Positions 23,777-31,077 of a stretch of 43,133 bases of DNA are shown here, in pieces. The notes below the pieces were generated by a model, which made no database searches, had not been told where the DNA came from, and worked only from the letters and a program-made list of their open reading frames with translations. Location of the stretch: positions 1 through 43,133 of the forward strand of contig JAEWGX010000004.1 of NCBI GenBank assembly GCA_023388075.1. The letters run 5' to 3'. Position 1 is the stretch's first letter. Every line of letters starts with the position of its first letter. This stretch comes from Pseudomonadota bacterium (lineage in GTDB: Bacteria > Pseudomonadota > Gammaproteobacteria > Burkholderiales > Burkholderiaceae_E). The translations under genes and the position numbers were made by a program.

Positions 23777-24439
23777 ATGAGCGACGCGTCCATCGACGCC
23801 TTGCGCCAGCATCGCATCCCGACAGCCGTGCTGTCGGACACCCTCGATGCCATGGGGCTGCACAACCAGGCCATGCGCTCGATCATCCGGCCGCTGGACC
23901 TCGCGCTCGACATGGTCGGGCGGGCGCGTACCGGCCTGTTCATGCCGGTCTATCACGTCGAGCCCGCGATCAATCCGTACGAGCTGGAGATCCGCCTGAT
24001 AGACAGCCTCGACGCCGACCAGGTCGTCGTGCTCGCCTGTGGCGATTCCGGGCGCATCGCCCCCTGGGGCGAGCTGCTCTCCACCGCGGCCATGGCGCGC
24101 AAGGCGGCCGGCTGCGTCACCGACGGATTGGTGCGCGACGTCCGCCAGATCCGACGCATGGGCTTTCCGGTGTTCCACGGCGGCATCGGTCCGCTCGATT
24201 CCAAGGGCCGCGGACGCATCATGGAGATCGAGGTGCCGGTTGAATGCGCCGGCGTGCTGGTGCGGCCGCAGGACCTGGTGGTGGGCGATGCCGACGGCGT
24301 CGTGGTGATCCCGCGCGACGTGGAGGAAGCGGTGATCTCGCGCGCCATCCAGAAGGTGACCGGAGAGAACGACACCCGGGAGGCGCTGCTGCGCGGCGAG
24401 TCCTTGCAGAGCGTGTTTCAACGCTACGGGATCCTGTAG
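23777..24439 (+). CDS. RraA/HMG-CHA aldolase-family protein
   Basis: A 220-residue protein of the RraA-like fold, which includes 4-hydroxy-4-methyl-2-oxoglutarate/4-carboxy-4-hydroxy-2-oxoadipate aldolases (LigK/ProA) and oxaloacetate decarboxylases. The catalytic loop is complete: Gly98-Glu99-Leu-Leu (WGELLS), a spacer of AAMARKAAG, then Thr115-Asp116-Gly117...Arg120-Asp121 (TDGLVRD). Arg120 and Asp121 are the substrate and metal residues of the aldolases; true RNase E regulator RraA proteins keep the fold but not necessarily this set. GAGGAG precedes the ATG. It is convergent with the HpaH-like operon across 66 bp, and could supply the final aldol cleavage of that pathway. Confidence 0.85.
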   Translation: MSDASIDALRQHRIPTAVLSDTLDAMGLHNQAMRSIIRPLDLALDMVGRARTGLFMPVYHVEPAINPYELEIRLIDSLDADQVVVLACGDSGRIAPWGELLSTAAMARKAAGCVTDGLVRDVRQIRRMGFPVFHGGIGPLDSKGRGRIMEIEVPVECAGVLVRPQDLVVGDADGVVVIPRDVEEAVISRAIQKVTGENDTREALLRGESLQSVFQRYGIL

Positions 24440-24459
24440 GGCGACCACTCCGAAGGCTG

Positions 24460-24481
24460 GCCGCCCCGCGGGTCGGGCGGC
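24460..24481. terminator. Hairpin between convergent RraA-family and HpaH-like genes
   Basis: GCCGCCC / GGGCGGC forms a 7-bp stem around an 8-base loop, midway between the two stops. It has no T-run on either strand but is well placed to act in both directions. Confidence 0.45.
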
Positions 24482-24505
24482 ACTACCGCGCGAGCCGGGT
24501 AGCGC

Positions 24506-25294
24506 TCAGTCCGCCGTGAACTGGCAGGTGACCGTGCCGAGCGGACCGTAGTCGACGTGGAAGCTGTCGCCGGCGCGCGCGGCCACGGGACGGGTGAACG
24601 AGCCGGCCAGCACGACGTGGCCGGCCTCGAGTCCGGTGTCGAAACTGGCGAGCCGGTTCGCCAGCCACACGATACCCATCGCGGGGTGACCCATCACGCC
24701 GGCGGCGAGCCCGGTTTCCTCGATCTGCGCGTTGCGAAAGAGCAGGGCCCCTACCCAGCGCAGGTCCACCGCGTCCGGCTTCACCGGGCGTCCGCCCAGG
24801 ATCACCGCGCCGCAGGCGGCGTTGTCCGCGATGTTGTCGACGATGGTGCGCGGGTACTGGCTGCGCCCGTCGATCAGCTCGAGCGCCGGAGTGACGTACT
24901 CGGTGGCCCGCAGCACGTCGTAGACGGTGATCCCCGGGCCGCGCAGCGGCGCGCCCAGGATGAAGGCGAGCTCGACCTCGATTCGCGGCACGATGAAACG
25001 CGTCACCGGCAGCGTTGCGCCGTCCGGGTGGAACATGTCGTCGAGCAGGTGGCCGAAGTCCGGCTCGTCGATGCCCGCGCTCGATTGCATGGCCCGTGAC
25101 GTGAGCCCGATCTTGTGTCCGCGCAGCACCGCGCCGGCGGCGCGCCGCGACCCGATCACCTCGAGCTGGATCGCATAGGCATCCTCGATGTCCATGCCCG
25201 GGAACGTCCCGGCGAGCTGCGTCACCGGCTCCACCCGGCGCTCGGCTTCGAGCAGCAGGCGCGCGGCCTCCTTGCGCTGGGCATCGGTCAGCAT
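24506..25294 (-). CDS. hpaH: HpaH-like 2-oxo-hept-4-ene-1,7-dioate hydratase
   Basis: A 262-residue member of the FAH-superfamily hydratases (MhpD/HpaH/DmpE). The match to E. coli HpaH is close across the protein: GHKIGLTSRAMQ (59-70), EPDFGHLLDDMF, VPRIEVELAF with metal-ligand Glu106 and Glu108, TPALELIDGR with Glu139, ISDNAA-like IADNAA, AAGVMGHPA and AGSFTRPV. HpaH adds water to the unsaturated oxo-diacid of homoprotocatechuate meta-cleavage to give 4-hydroxy-2-oxoheptanedioate. Here the usual hpaBC, hpaD, hpaE and hpaI genes are absent, so the exact substrate may be another unsaturated oxo-acid. It starts 4 bp after the FAH gene and is the last gene of the minus-strand operon. Confidence 0.88.
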   Translation of the reverse strand: MLTDAQRKEAARLLLEAERRVEPVTQLAGTFPGMDIEDAYAIQLEVIGSRRAAGAVLRGHKIGLTSRAMQSSAGIDEPDFGHLLDDMFHPDGATLPVTRFIVPRIEVELAFILGAPLRGPGITVYDVLRATEYVTPALELIDGRSQYPRTIVDNIADNAACGAVILGGRPVKPDAVDLRWVGALLFRNAQIEETGLAAGVMGHPAMGIVWLANRLASFDTGLEAGHVVLAGSFTRPVAARAGDSFHVDYGPLGTVTCQFTAD

Positions 25295-25298
25295 GGCA

Positions 25299-26192
25299 TC
25301 ACGCGGCCTGCTCGTCGACGACCGGATTGCGCAGCACGCCCACGCCGCTCACCTCCACCTCCACGACGTCGCCTGCGGCGAGGAACCGCGGCGGGTCCAT
25401 GCGAACGCCCGCGCCGGTCGGTGTCCCGGTGGCGATGACGTCACCCGGCATCAGCGTCGTCCAGGTGGAGAGATAGCTGATGAGCCGCGCGAAGGGGAAC
25501 ATCAGCCGGGCGGTGCTGTCGTGCTGGCGGGTCTCGCCGTTGACCCGCGTGGTGACGGTGAGGGCGCGCAGGGCCGGCAGCTCGTCGCGGGTGACGATCC
25601 AGGGACCGATGGCGCCGCTCGCGTCCCAGTTCTTGCCCTGGGTGACGTTGAACTTGCCGTGGCGCACCCAGTCCCGGATAGTGCCTTCGTTGAGGCACGT
25701 GAGCCCGGCGATGTGGGCCAAGGCCTCTGCTTCCGGAATGCGCCGGCCGCGCCGCCCGATCACGATCGCGATCTCGCCTTCGTAGTCGAGCTGGCTGGAT
25801 TCGGGTGGCCGCTGCAGCGGCCTTTCGTGGCCGACGAAGGACCGCGCGAAGCGCGGAAAGACGCTGGGGTACGCAGGCGCTGCGCTGCCGTCCTTGTACT
25901 CCTCGTTGCGCTCGGCATAGTTCACGCCGATGCACAGGATCTTCTCCGGCTGGCGGACCGGGGGGTCGAAGCGCAGGCCGGCAAGGGGCTCGTCACCGGC
26001 AGACGCTTCGCCCTGCGCGCTCGCCACCAGCTCGCCCGCGCGCTCGAGGCCGTCGGGCCGCTCGAGCAGCTCGCGCAGCCCGCCTTCGCCGAGCCGCATG
26101 CGCTCGCCAAGATCGATCACGCCCGCCCCATCCGCGGTCAGGGCGCCGACGCCGTGCGTGCCGTCGGAGCGTTCGAAGGAGAGCAGCTTCAT
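25299..26192 (-). CDS. Fumarylacetoacetate hydrolase-family protein
   Basis: A 297-residue FAH-fold enzyme. It has an N-terminal cap domain (MKLLSFERSDGTHGVGAL) and a catalytic domain beginning KILCIGVNYAERNEEY. The metal ligands are Glu138 and Glu140 (LDYEGEIAIVIG) and Asp190 (GKNWDASGAIGPW). The DVIATGTPTGAG motif near the C-terminus is typical of the acylpyruvase/HpaG-type branch. Known reactions in this branch are hydrolysis of C-C bonds in 2,4-dioxo acids and the decarboxylation/isomerisation of HpaG. With an HpaH-like hydratase next door, an HpaG-like decarboxylase/isomerase role is plausible. It overlaps the amidohydrolase stop by 4 bp. Confidence 0.87.
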   Translation of the reverse strand: MKLLSFERSDGTHGVGALTADGAGVIDLGERMRLGEGGLRELLERPDGLERAGELVASAQGEASAGDEPLAGLRFDPPVRQPEKILCIGVNYAERNEEYKDGSAAPAYPSVFPRFARSFVGHERPLQRPPESSQLDYEGEIAIVIGRRGRRIPEAEALAHIAGLTCLNEGTIRDWVRHGKFNVTQGKNWDASGAIGPWIVTRDELPALRALTVTTRVNGETRQHDSTARLMFPFARLISYLSTWTTLMPGDVIATGTPTGAGVRMDPPRFLAAGDVVEVEVSGVGVLRNPVVDEQAA

Positions 26193-27061
26193 GGCGCGAA
26201 TCCGAAGAGGTTGGCGGGATTGTCCACCAGGACACGACGGCGCGCATCGTCGTCGGGCACCATCCGGAACAGCAGGTCCATCAGCGCACCCTCGTTGGGC
26301 GGCCGGCGCACGGATACCGGATGAGGCCAGTCGCTGGCCCACACGCAGCGGTCGGGCGCGGCCGAAACCAGCGCCTGCGCGATCGGCAGGACATCGTCCC
26401 AGGGCTCCCCGGCGCGCGAGATCTTCTCCGGCAACGACAGCATCACCCAGAAGTTGCCGCGCCCGAGCAGCTCGATCACCTTGCGCAGACTGGGATCCGC
26501 CATGCCGCGATCGGGATCGGGCCGGCCCATGTGATCGAGCAGCACCGGGATCTCGAGCGCCTCGAACGCGGCGATGTTCTCGACGATCCCGCCGGCTTCC
26601 GGCTGGACCTTGGCGTACCAGCCGAGCTCGCGCAACCGCGCGAAGGCACGCTGCAGATCGGCATCGCTCAGCGCGATGCCAAGGCTCTGGCGCGAGAACC
26701 GGGCACCGCGGACACCGGCCGCATGCAGCTTCTCCACGTAGGCGTCGTCCTTCTCGCGCAGCACCGCGGCATTCGCGCAGGCCCGGTAGCCCGGCCCGGC
26801 GATGGCGAGCGCATCCAGCACCACCTGGTGGTCCGCGCCGTAGGTGGTCGCCTGGACGATCACCCCGCGCTCGATGCCGATGGTCCGATGCATTGCCAGT
26901 GCGCGCTCGACCGTGGCCGTCGGCATCTCGTAGGCGGCGCCCGGGCGGACCGGGTAGCGCTGCGACGGCCCGAAGACATGGAACTGCGCGTCGCAACTGC
27001 CCGGCGGCGGCATCACCGTCGGGGGCCGCGGCGCGGGATCGAAGGGAAAGTAGCTGGGCAT
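26189..27061 (-). CDS. Amidohydrolase-2-family (COG3618) TIM-barrel hydrolase with altered metal site
   Basis: A 290-residue protein of the amidohydrolase-2 family near 2-pyrone-4,6-dicarboxylate lactonase and galactarolactone isomerase. Where most members have an HxH pair in the first strand, this one reads DAQFHVFG: Gln26 replaces the first His while His28 stays. Later motifs are kept: LLDHMGRPD with His177, and WASDWPHP with Asp244 and His247. Galactarolactone isomerase also has Gln at the first position and works without metal, so lactone hydrolysis or isomerisation without a metal is one reading; ACMS-decarboxylase-like chemistry is another. The start is 104 bp after ridA in the operon. 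Confidence 0.85.
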   Translation of the reverse strand: MPSYFPFDPAPRPPTVMPPPGSCDAQFHVFGPSQRYPVRPGAAYEMPTATVERALAMHRTIGIERGVIVQATTYGADHQVVLDALAIAGPGYRACANAAVLREKDDAYVEKLHAAGVRGARFSRQSLGIALSDADLQRAFARLRELGWYAKVQPEAGGIVENIAAFEALEIPVLLDHMGRPDPDRGMADPSLRKVIELLGRGNFWVMLSLPEKISRAGEPWDDVLPIAQALVSAAPDRCVWASDWPHPVSVRRPPNEGALMDLLFRMVPDDDARRRVLVDNPANLFGFAP

Positions 27062-27165
27062 GTCAGTGACGCCTGGCAGCCTGGAGCCACTGCGGGCGCT
27101 GCGGGCCGCGGCCCTCGGCCGCCCGGGGGCGCTGCAAGCGACGCGGGTTCGGGAGCGGCCTCATC

Positions 27166-27555
27166 TCAGTCCGGCGCGGGTGCCACCGCGATGAATTCGC
27201 ACTCCACCAGCTTCCTGCCGTCGAGGCTTCCGTTCATCGTGTGCCGCGCGGGGCGGCTTGCGGGGTCGGGGAACATCTCGAGCCACGGGCCGTTCAGCGC
27301 CCCGCGTTGCGTGCGATCCTTCATCCAGACGGTGACCTTGACGATGTCCACCACGCCGACGCCGGCCGCCTGCGCGATGCGCCGGACATGGTCGAACATC
27401 AGCCGGCACTGCCCCTCGAGGGTCTCGCCATACTCGCCAGTCTCCGGGTCGGTGCCCTGGATGCTCCCCGACCAGACGAGGTTTCCGATCCGGCAGGCGG
27501 CCGGAATCGGATTCCCGTGCCCGAAGCCTTGCACGTAGACGCTTTGCCTCGCCAT
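27166..27555 (-). CDS. RidA-family (YjgF/YER057c/UK114) deaminase
   Basis: A 129-residue RidA-fold protein, which forms trimers with active sites at the interfaces. Arg104 in RPARHT sits where E. coli RidA has catalytic Arg105, and Glu120 in VECEFIAV matches the conserved Glu. It can therefore be expected to bind imine/enamine acids. Besides 2-aminoacrylate deaminases, the family includes 2-aminomuconate deaminase of aminophenol and 3-hydroxyanthranilate pathways. It lies 2 bp after the Bug receptor stop and is in the same operon as ring-fission-type enzymes, which favours a pathway-specific deaminase over a housekeeping role. Confidence 0.85.
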   Translation of the reverse strand: MARQSVYVQGFGHGNPIPAACRIGNLVWSGSIQGTDPETGEYGETLEGQCRLMFDHVRRIAQAAGVGVVDIVKVTVWMKDRTQRGALNGPWLEMFPDPASRPARHTMNGSLDGRKLVECEFIAVAPAPD

Positions 27556-27557
27556 TG

Positions 27558-28577
27558 CTAGTTTGCCTGGATGTTGATCTTGCGGATGACCGGCGCCCAG
27601 GTATCGTACTGCTTGCGCAAATAGGTCGCGAACACGCCCGGCGTCATCGCGCGGGCTTCGGCACCCAGCTGGTCGAAGCGGTCGATCACCCCGCGATCGG
27701 CCAGCACCCGCGCCAGCTCCGCCTGCAGCCGATCGAGCACCGGCTGCGGCGTGCCGGTCGGCGCGACGATGCCGGTGAACGTCTCCGCGGTGAAGTCGGC
27801 CACGCCGAGCTCCATCAGTGTCGGCACCTCGGCAAGCGCCGCGACGCGCTTCTGCGTCGTCACGGCAAGGGCCCGCAGGCGCCCGTCCCTGATGTAGGGC
27901 AGCGAGACCGAGACCTGGTCGAAGTTGAACTGCACCTGTCCGGCCAGCAGGTCCTGCGTCGCGGGCGCGTTGCCCTTGTAGTGCACTGTCTCCCAGCGCA
28001 CGCCGGTGCGTGCCTGAAGCAGCTCGCTCACCAGGTGATTGGTGGTACCGGCGCCGGGCGAAGCCATGGTCACCTTGTCCGGTTGCTTTTCAACGAGGTC
28101 CAGAAGCTGCCTGAAGGTGCGCACCGGGACTTTCGAGTTGACCTGCAGCACCAGTGGCGTGAACGAGACCGAGCTCACCGGCACGAAGTCCTTGTCCCAT
28201 TGATAGTTGGACTTGCCGAAGGTGATGGGCGAGTAGAGCAGCGGACCGTTCGCGGTGAAGAAGAAGGTATAGCCGTCGGGCGCGCTGCGCGCGACGTGCT
28301 CGGCTGCGATCATGCCGCCGGCGCCGGCGCGGTTCTCGACGATGACCGTCTGGCCGAGCGCCTTCTCCAGCCCGGGAGCGACGATCCGCGCGGCGACATC
28401 GACGTTGCCGCCCGGAGGATAGGGCACCACGAGCCGGATCGGCTTGGTGGGCCAGGCCTGGGCAAGCGCCGTCGGCATCACGAGCAGCGAGGCGGCCGCG
28501 AGCGCGACCGCCGGGCCGGCGACGACGATGGCACGACGAATGCGCGCTCGGGACAGTTCCGTGGCATGCGGGTTCAT
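27558..28577 (-). CDS. Bug/TctC-family periplasmic solute-binding protein
   Basis: A 339-residue tripartite tricarboxylate transporter receptor of the Bug family, much expanded in Burkholderiales. A Sec signal peptide (about 1-40, basic start then VVAGPAVALAAASLLVMPTALAQA) precedes the mature start WPTKPIRLVVPYPPGG, the family signature. Later blocks include VENRAGAGGMIAAE, APDGYTFFF, the MASPGAGTTNHL segment and YKGNAPATQDLLAGQV. Bug proteins bind carboxylates or aromatic acids. No TctA/TctB membrane partners are nearby, as is usual for orphan Bug genes. GGAGGAAG precedes ATG 28577. It is the first gene of the five-gene operon, so its ligand is probably the pathway substrate. Confidence 0.92.
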   Translation of the reverse strand: MNPHATELSRARIRRAIVVAGPAVALAAASLLVMPTALAQAWPTKPIRLVVPYPPGGNVDVAARIVAPGLEKALGQTVIVENRAGAGGMIAAEHVARSAPDGYTFFFTANGPLLYSPITFGKSNYQWDKDFVPVSSVSFTPLVLQVNSKVPVRTFRQLLDLVEKQPDKVTMASPGAGTTNHLVSELLQARTGVRWETVHYKGNAPATQDLLAGQVQFNFDQVSVSLPYIRDGRLRALAVTTQKRVAALAEVPTLMELGVADFTAETFTGIVAPTGTPQPVLDRLQAELARVLADRGVIDRFDQLGAEARAMTPGVFATYLRKQYDTWAPVIRKINIQAN

Positions 28578-28657
28578 GTGTCTTCCTCCGTCTCCCTGGG
28601 GGAGCCGGTACGATAGGCCCGCCGTCCCCCGGGGGCAACCCGGCGCGGCACGCGGTT

Positions 28658-28670
28658 TCCACATGGTGGA
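28658..28670. promoter_or_regulatory. Dyad in the divergent promoter region (candidate IclR operator)
   Basis: TCCAC-ATG-GTGGA is an inverted repeat with 5-bp arms and a 3-base centre. It lies 80 bp upstream of the Bug receptor start and 65 bp upstream of the flavin reductase-like start. IclR-family regulators bind short dyads of this kind in divergent catabolic promoters. No clear -10/-35 pair was recognised for either gene. Confidence 0.5.
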
Positions 28671-28735
28671 CGTTTCCATCGGTGCCCCCTCGCGCGCTCA
28701 TTGACCCTGGCACACCTCGACCGTACGCTACGTGC

Positions 28736-29353
28736 ATGCTGATCGATCCCGAGCAACTCGATCCGGAAGCCACCTACAAGCTGCTGACCGGGATGGTCGT
28801 GCCCCGGCCCATCGCCTGGGTGACCACGGCGACCAGCACCGGCGGAGTCAACCTCGCGCCGTTCAGCGCCTTCACCTTCGTGTCGAGCAAGCCGCCGATG
28901 GTCGGCATCAACGTCGGCCGCAAGGCGGGGGCGATGAAGGACACCGGCGCGAACATCCTGCGCACGGGCGAATACGTCATCCACGTGCCGGACGCCAGCC
29001 TGCTCGAGGCGGTGCACCAGTCATCGGTGGAGCATCCGGCCGAGGTGAGCGAAGCCGACCTGCTCGGCCTGCGCACGATCGCGAGCGAGCACGTCCATGT
29101 CCCGCGCCTTGCCGACGCGCCGATCGCGATGGAATGCCGCCTGCATCGCTCCATCGCGTTCGGCGACACCGGCTCGGAGTTCATGGTGGGCGAGGTCGTC
29201 GCTTTCCACGTCCGCGAGGGCCTTCTCGTCGACGGCAAGATCGACACGACGGCGCTGCGCCCGATCTGCCGCCTCGGCGGCCCCGCCTACGCCCTTCTGG
29301 GCGAGATCGTGCGGATGAAACCGGTCGCGCAGACGCCGAAGTCGGTGATCTAG
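28736..29353 (+). CDS. Flavin reductase-like (DIM6/NTAB) flavoprotein
   Basis: About 205 residues with the split-barrel FMN-binding fold: PRPIAWVTTATSTGGVNLAPFSAFTFVSSKPPMVGIN is the flavin-binding block, and the C-terminal half contains EFMVGEVVAFHV and PICRLGGPAYALLGEIVRM. Such proteins use NAD(P)H-reduced FMN, often as the reductase partner of a two-component monooxygenase, or bind FMN for other reactions. No monooxygenase is in the window. The start ATG 28736 lacks a ribosome site; longer in-frame starts seem less likely. It is the first gene of the unit divergent from the Bug operon and is followed by the IclR gene after 10 bp. Confidence 0.87.
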   Translation: MLIDPEQLDPEATYKLLTGMVVPRPIAWVTTATSTGGVNLAPFSAFTFVSSKPPMVGINVGRKAGAMKDTGANILRTGEYVIHVPDASLLEAVHQSSVEHPAEVSEADLLGLRTIASEHVHVPRLADAPIAMECRLHRSIAFGDTGSEFMVGEVVAFHVREGLLVDGKIDTTALRPICRLGGPAYALLGEIVRMKPVAQTPKSVI

Positions 29354-29363
29354 CCACGTCGCG

Positions 29364-30215
29364 ATGACGACGCAGGCGTCGGCAAGGCCGGTGGACGGCG
29401 CGCAGAGCATCCGACGCGCGCTCGCCGTCCTGAGACTGCTCGCGGCCGGGCAGGAGCTGGGGGTGCGCCTTACCGACCTTGCCGCCACCTCCGGCCTGCG
29501 ACGCCCCACGCTGCATCGTATCCTGCGGGTCCTCGTGGAGGAGCAGGCGGTGGAGCAGGACCCGGAGACCCGTTGCTATCGCATCGGGCAGGACCTGACG
29601 CTGCTCGGGTTGGCCAGGAAGTCCCGCTTCCCGTTGCGCAGCCTGGCGCGGCCCGGTCTCGATCTCCTTTGCCGCGAGATCGGCGACACGGTCTTCCTGT
29701 CGGTGCGGACCGGGCTCGACTCCATCTGCATCGACCGCGCTGTCGGCAGCTGGCCACTGCAGGTGCTCGCGCTCGAGATCGGCGCGCGTCGTCCGCTCGG
29801 TGTCGGCGTCTCCGGGGTGGCCATGCTCGCGGCGATGCCACCCGCGGAGGCGTCGCGGATCATCGAGGCCAACGCGGTGCGCCTCGACCGGTACGCATTG
29901 GACGGCGCCGTCCTTGCCGACGCCGTTCGCCTTGCGAGGGAGCGCGGCTACGCCTACGCGCCGAACGGCATCGTGAGGAGCACCCGGGCGGTGGCGGCTG
30001 CGGTGCTGGATGGCGGGGGTCATCCGGTCGCCGCGATCAGCGTGGCCGGCATGGCCAACCGGCTGACTGCGGCGCGGCTGCCCTCCATCATCACCCTGCT
30101 GAGGCGGCAGACGCGGACGATGGCCGAGACGCTGGCCGAACGGGGCGCGAAACGCGCAACGCGGGCCGCCTCGTCGACCCGCCGCAACGGGCGCCGGCAG
30201 CCTCACCCGGACTGA
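29364..30215 (+). CDS. IclR-family transcriptional regulator
   Basis: A 283-residue regulator. The N-terminal winged helix (about 15-75) has the helix-turn-helix LTDLAATSGLRRPTLHRILRVL. The C-terminal GAF-like effector domain contains SLARPGLDLLCREIGDTVFLSVR and VGVSGVAMLAAMP. A basic tail of about 30 residues (GAKRATRAASSTRR...) is an extension beyond the usual end. It is cotranscribed with the flavin reductase-like gene and faces the Bug-hydratase operon, the common layout for a pathway regulator. The effector is unknown, presumably a pathway acid. Its 3' end overlaps the convergent binding-protein gene by 13 bp. Confidence 0.92.
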   Translation: MTTQASARPVDGAQSIRRALAVLRLLAAGQELGVRLTDLAATSGLRRPTLHRILRVLVEEQAVEQDPETRCYRIGQDLTLLGLARKSRFPLRSLARPGLDLLCREIGDTVFLSVRTGLDSICIDRAVGSWPLQVLALEIGARRPLGVGVSGVAMLAAMPPAEASRIIEANAVRLDRYALDGAVLADAVRLARERGYAYAPNGIVRSTRAVAAAVLDGGGHPVAAISVAGMANRLTAARLPSIITLLRRQTRTMAETLAERGAKRATRAASSTRRNGRRQPHPD

Positions 30216-30919
30216 ACGCGTCTGTCGCCGACGGGCGTCATCCGCGATCGCCGGATCGCGGCGTGGGCGCGCGGCGACACGATGAGCTCGATGAACGCCC
30301 GGGCAGCGCGCGGCTCGCGCGCCCGTTCGGCCACTGCGATCGCGAAGGTCGTCGCCATGCCGGCCTGCGGCGCGAGCACCCCGACCACCTCGATTCCGGC
30401 GCAACCGGCAAGCTCGCTCAACTGCTGGACGCCGAGCTGCGCGGTGCCGTCGCCGACGAAGCTCGCGACGGGCACGCCAGGCGGCGCCTGCACCAGGCGT
30501 GGCCGCAGCTCCCCGAGGAGGCCGGCGGCGTCCAGCAGCGCCAGCAACGCGTCGCCGCTGGGACCGGTGGAGTAGGCGATCGAGCGGGCGTCGCGCAACG
30601 TCTCGAGCAACGCCTCGCGGGTTGCGATCGGCGGATGCGGGGCACCGCTTCGCACCGCGAGCGCGGCCTCCGAGACCGCGAACGGTCGCAGCGTGGCCGC
30701 TTGCACATGGCCCCGGGCGGCCAGGTCGGCCAACGCGCCGGACGCAAGCACCACCAGGTCGACGGGCTCGCCGGCAGCGACGCGCCGGGCGGCAGCGACA
30801 CCGCCGACGGACTCGAAGACGATGGGCGAGCCGCCACCGCCCTCGTGCTCGCGCGCGAGCTCCCCGAGCAGGTGCTTCGTCGCCATGGAAGAGATGCCTC
30901 GAACCGGTTTCGTGCTCAT
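30203..30919 (-). CDS. ModA-like substrate-binding protein without a signal peptide
   Basis: A 238-residue type II periplasmic-binding-protein fold of the molybdate/ModA group. The start GISSMATKHLLGELA and the VFESVGGVAAARRVAAGEPVDLVVLAS block match a subgroup annotated as extracellular solute-binding protein, with STGPSGDALLALL and a conserved C-terminal FIELIVSPRAHAAIRRSRMTPV. The N-terminus shows no hydrophobic signal sequence from either candidate start (30919 or 30943), so the protein should be cytoplasmic. No ModB/ModC is near. It may be a cytoplasmic ligand sensor; its ligand is unknown. It is convergent with the IclR gene. Confidence 0.78.
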   Translation of the reverse strand: MSTKPVRGISSMATKHLLGELAREHEGGGGSPIVFESVGGVAAARRVAAGEPVDLVVLASGALADLAARGHVQAATLRPFAVSEAALAVRSGAPHPPIATREALLETLRDARSIAYSTGPSGDALLALLDAAGLLGELRPRLVQAPPGVPVASFVGDGTAQLGVQQLSELAGCAGIEVVGVLAPQAGMATTFAIAVAERAREPRAARAFIELIVSPRAHAAIRRSRMTPVGDRRVQSG

Positions 30920-31077
30920 GATCGGTGCTCGTTTCGAGATCATCTTACCGCCGGTGTTTCCGGCGGGACACGCGGCAAGCCGCGCGATCGATCGGCCGCT
31001 TAAACTTGTCGGAATCCGGCCGGGCCAGCCATCGGGTTGCGCGGTCTGGTGCCGACGAACGAGGAGCGTAGCCGACC

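Noticed and set aside
24506..25294. A complete hpa (homoprotocatechuate) operon.
   Set aside because: Only an HpaH-like hydratase and a distant FAH enzyme are present; hpaB, hpaC, hpaD, hpaE and hpaI are absent from the window.
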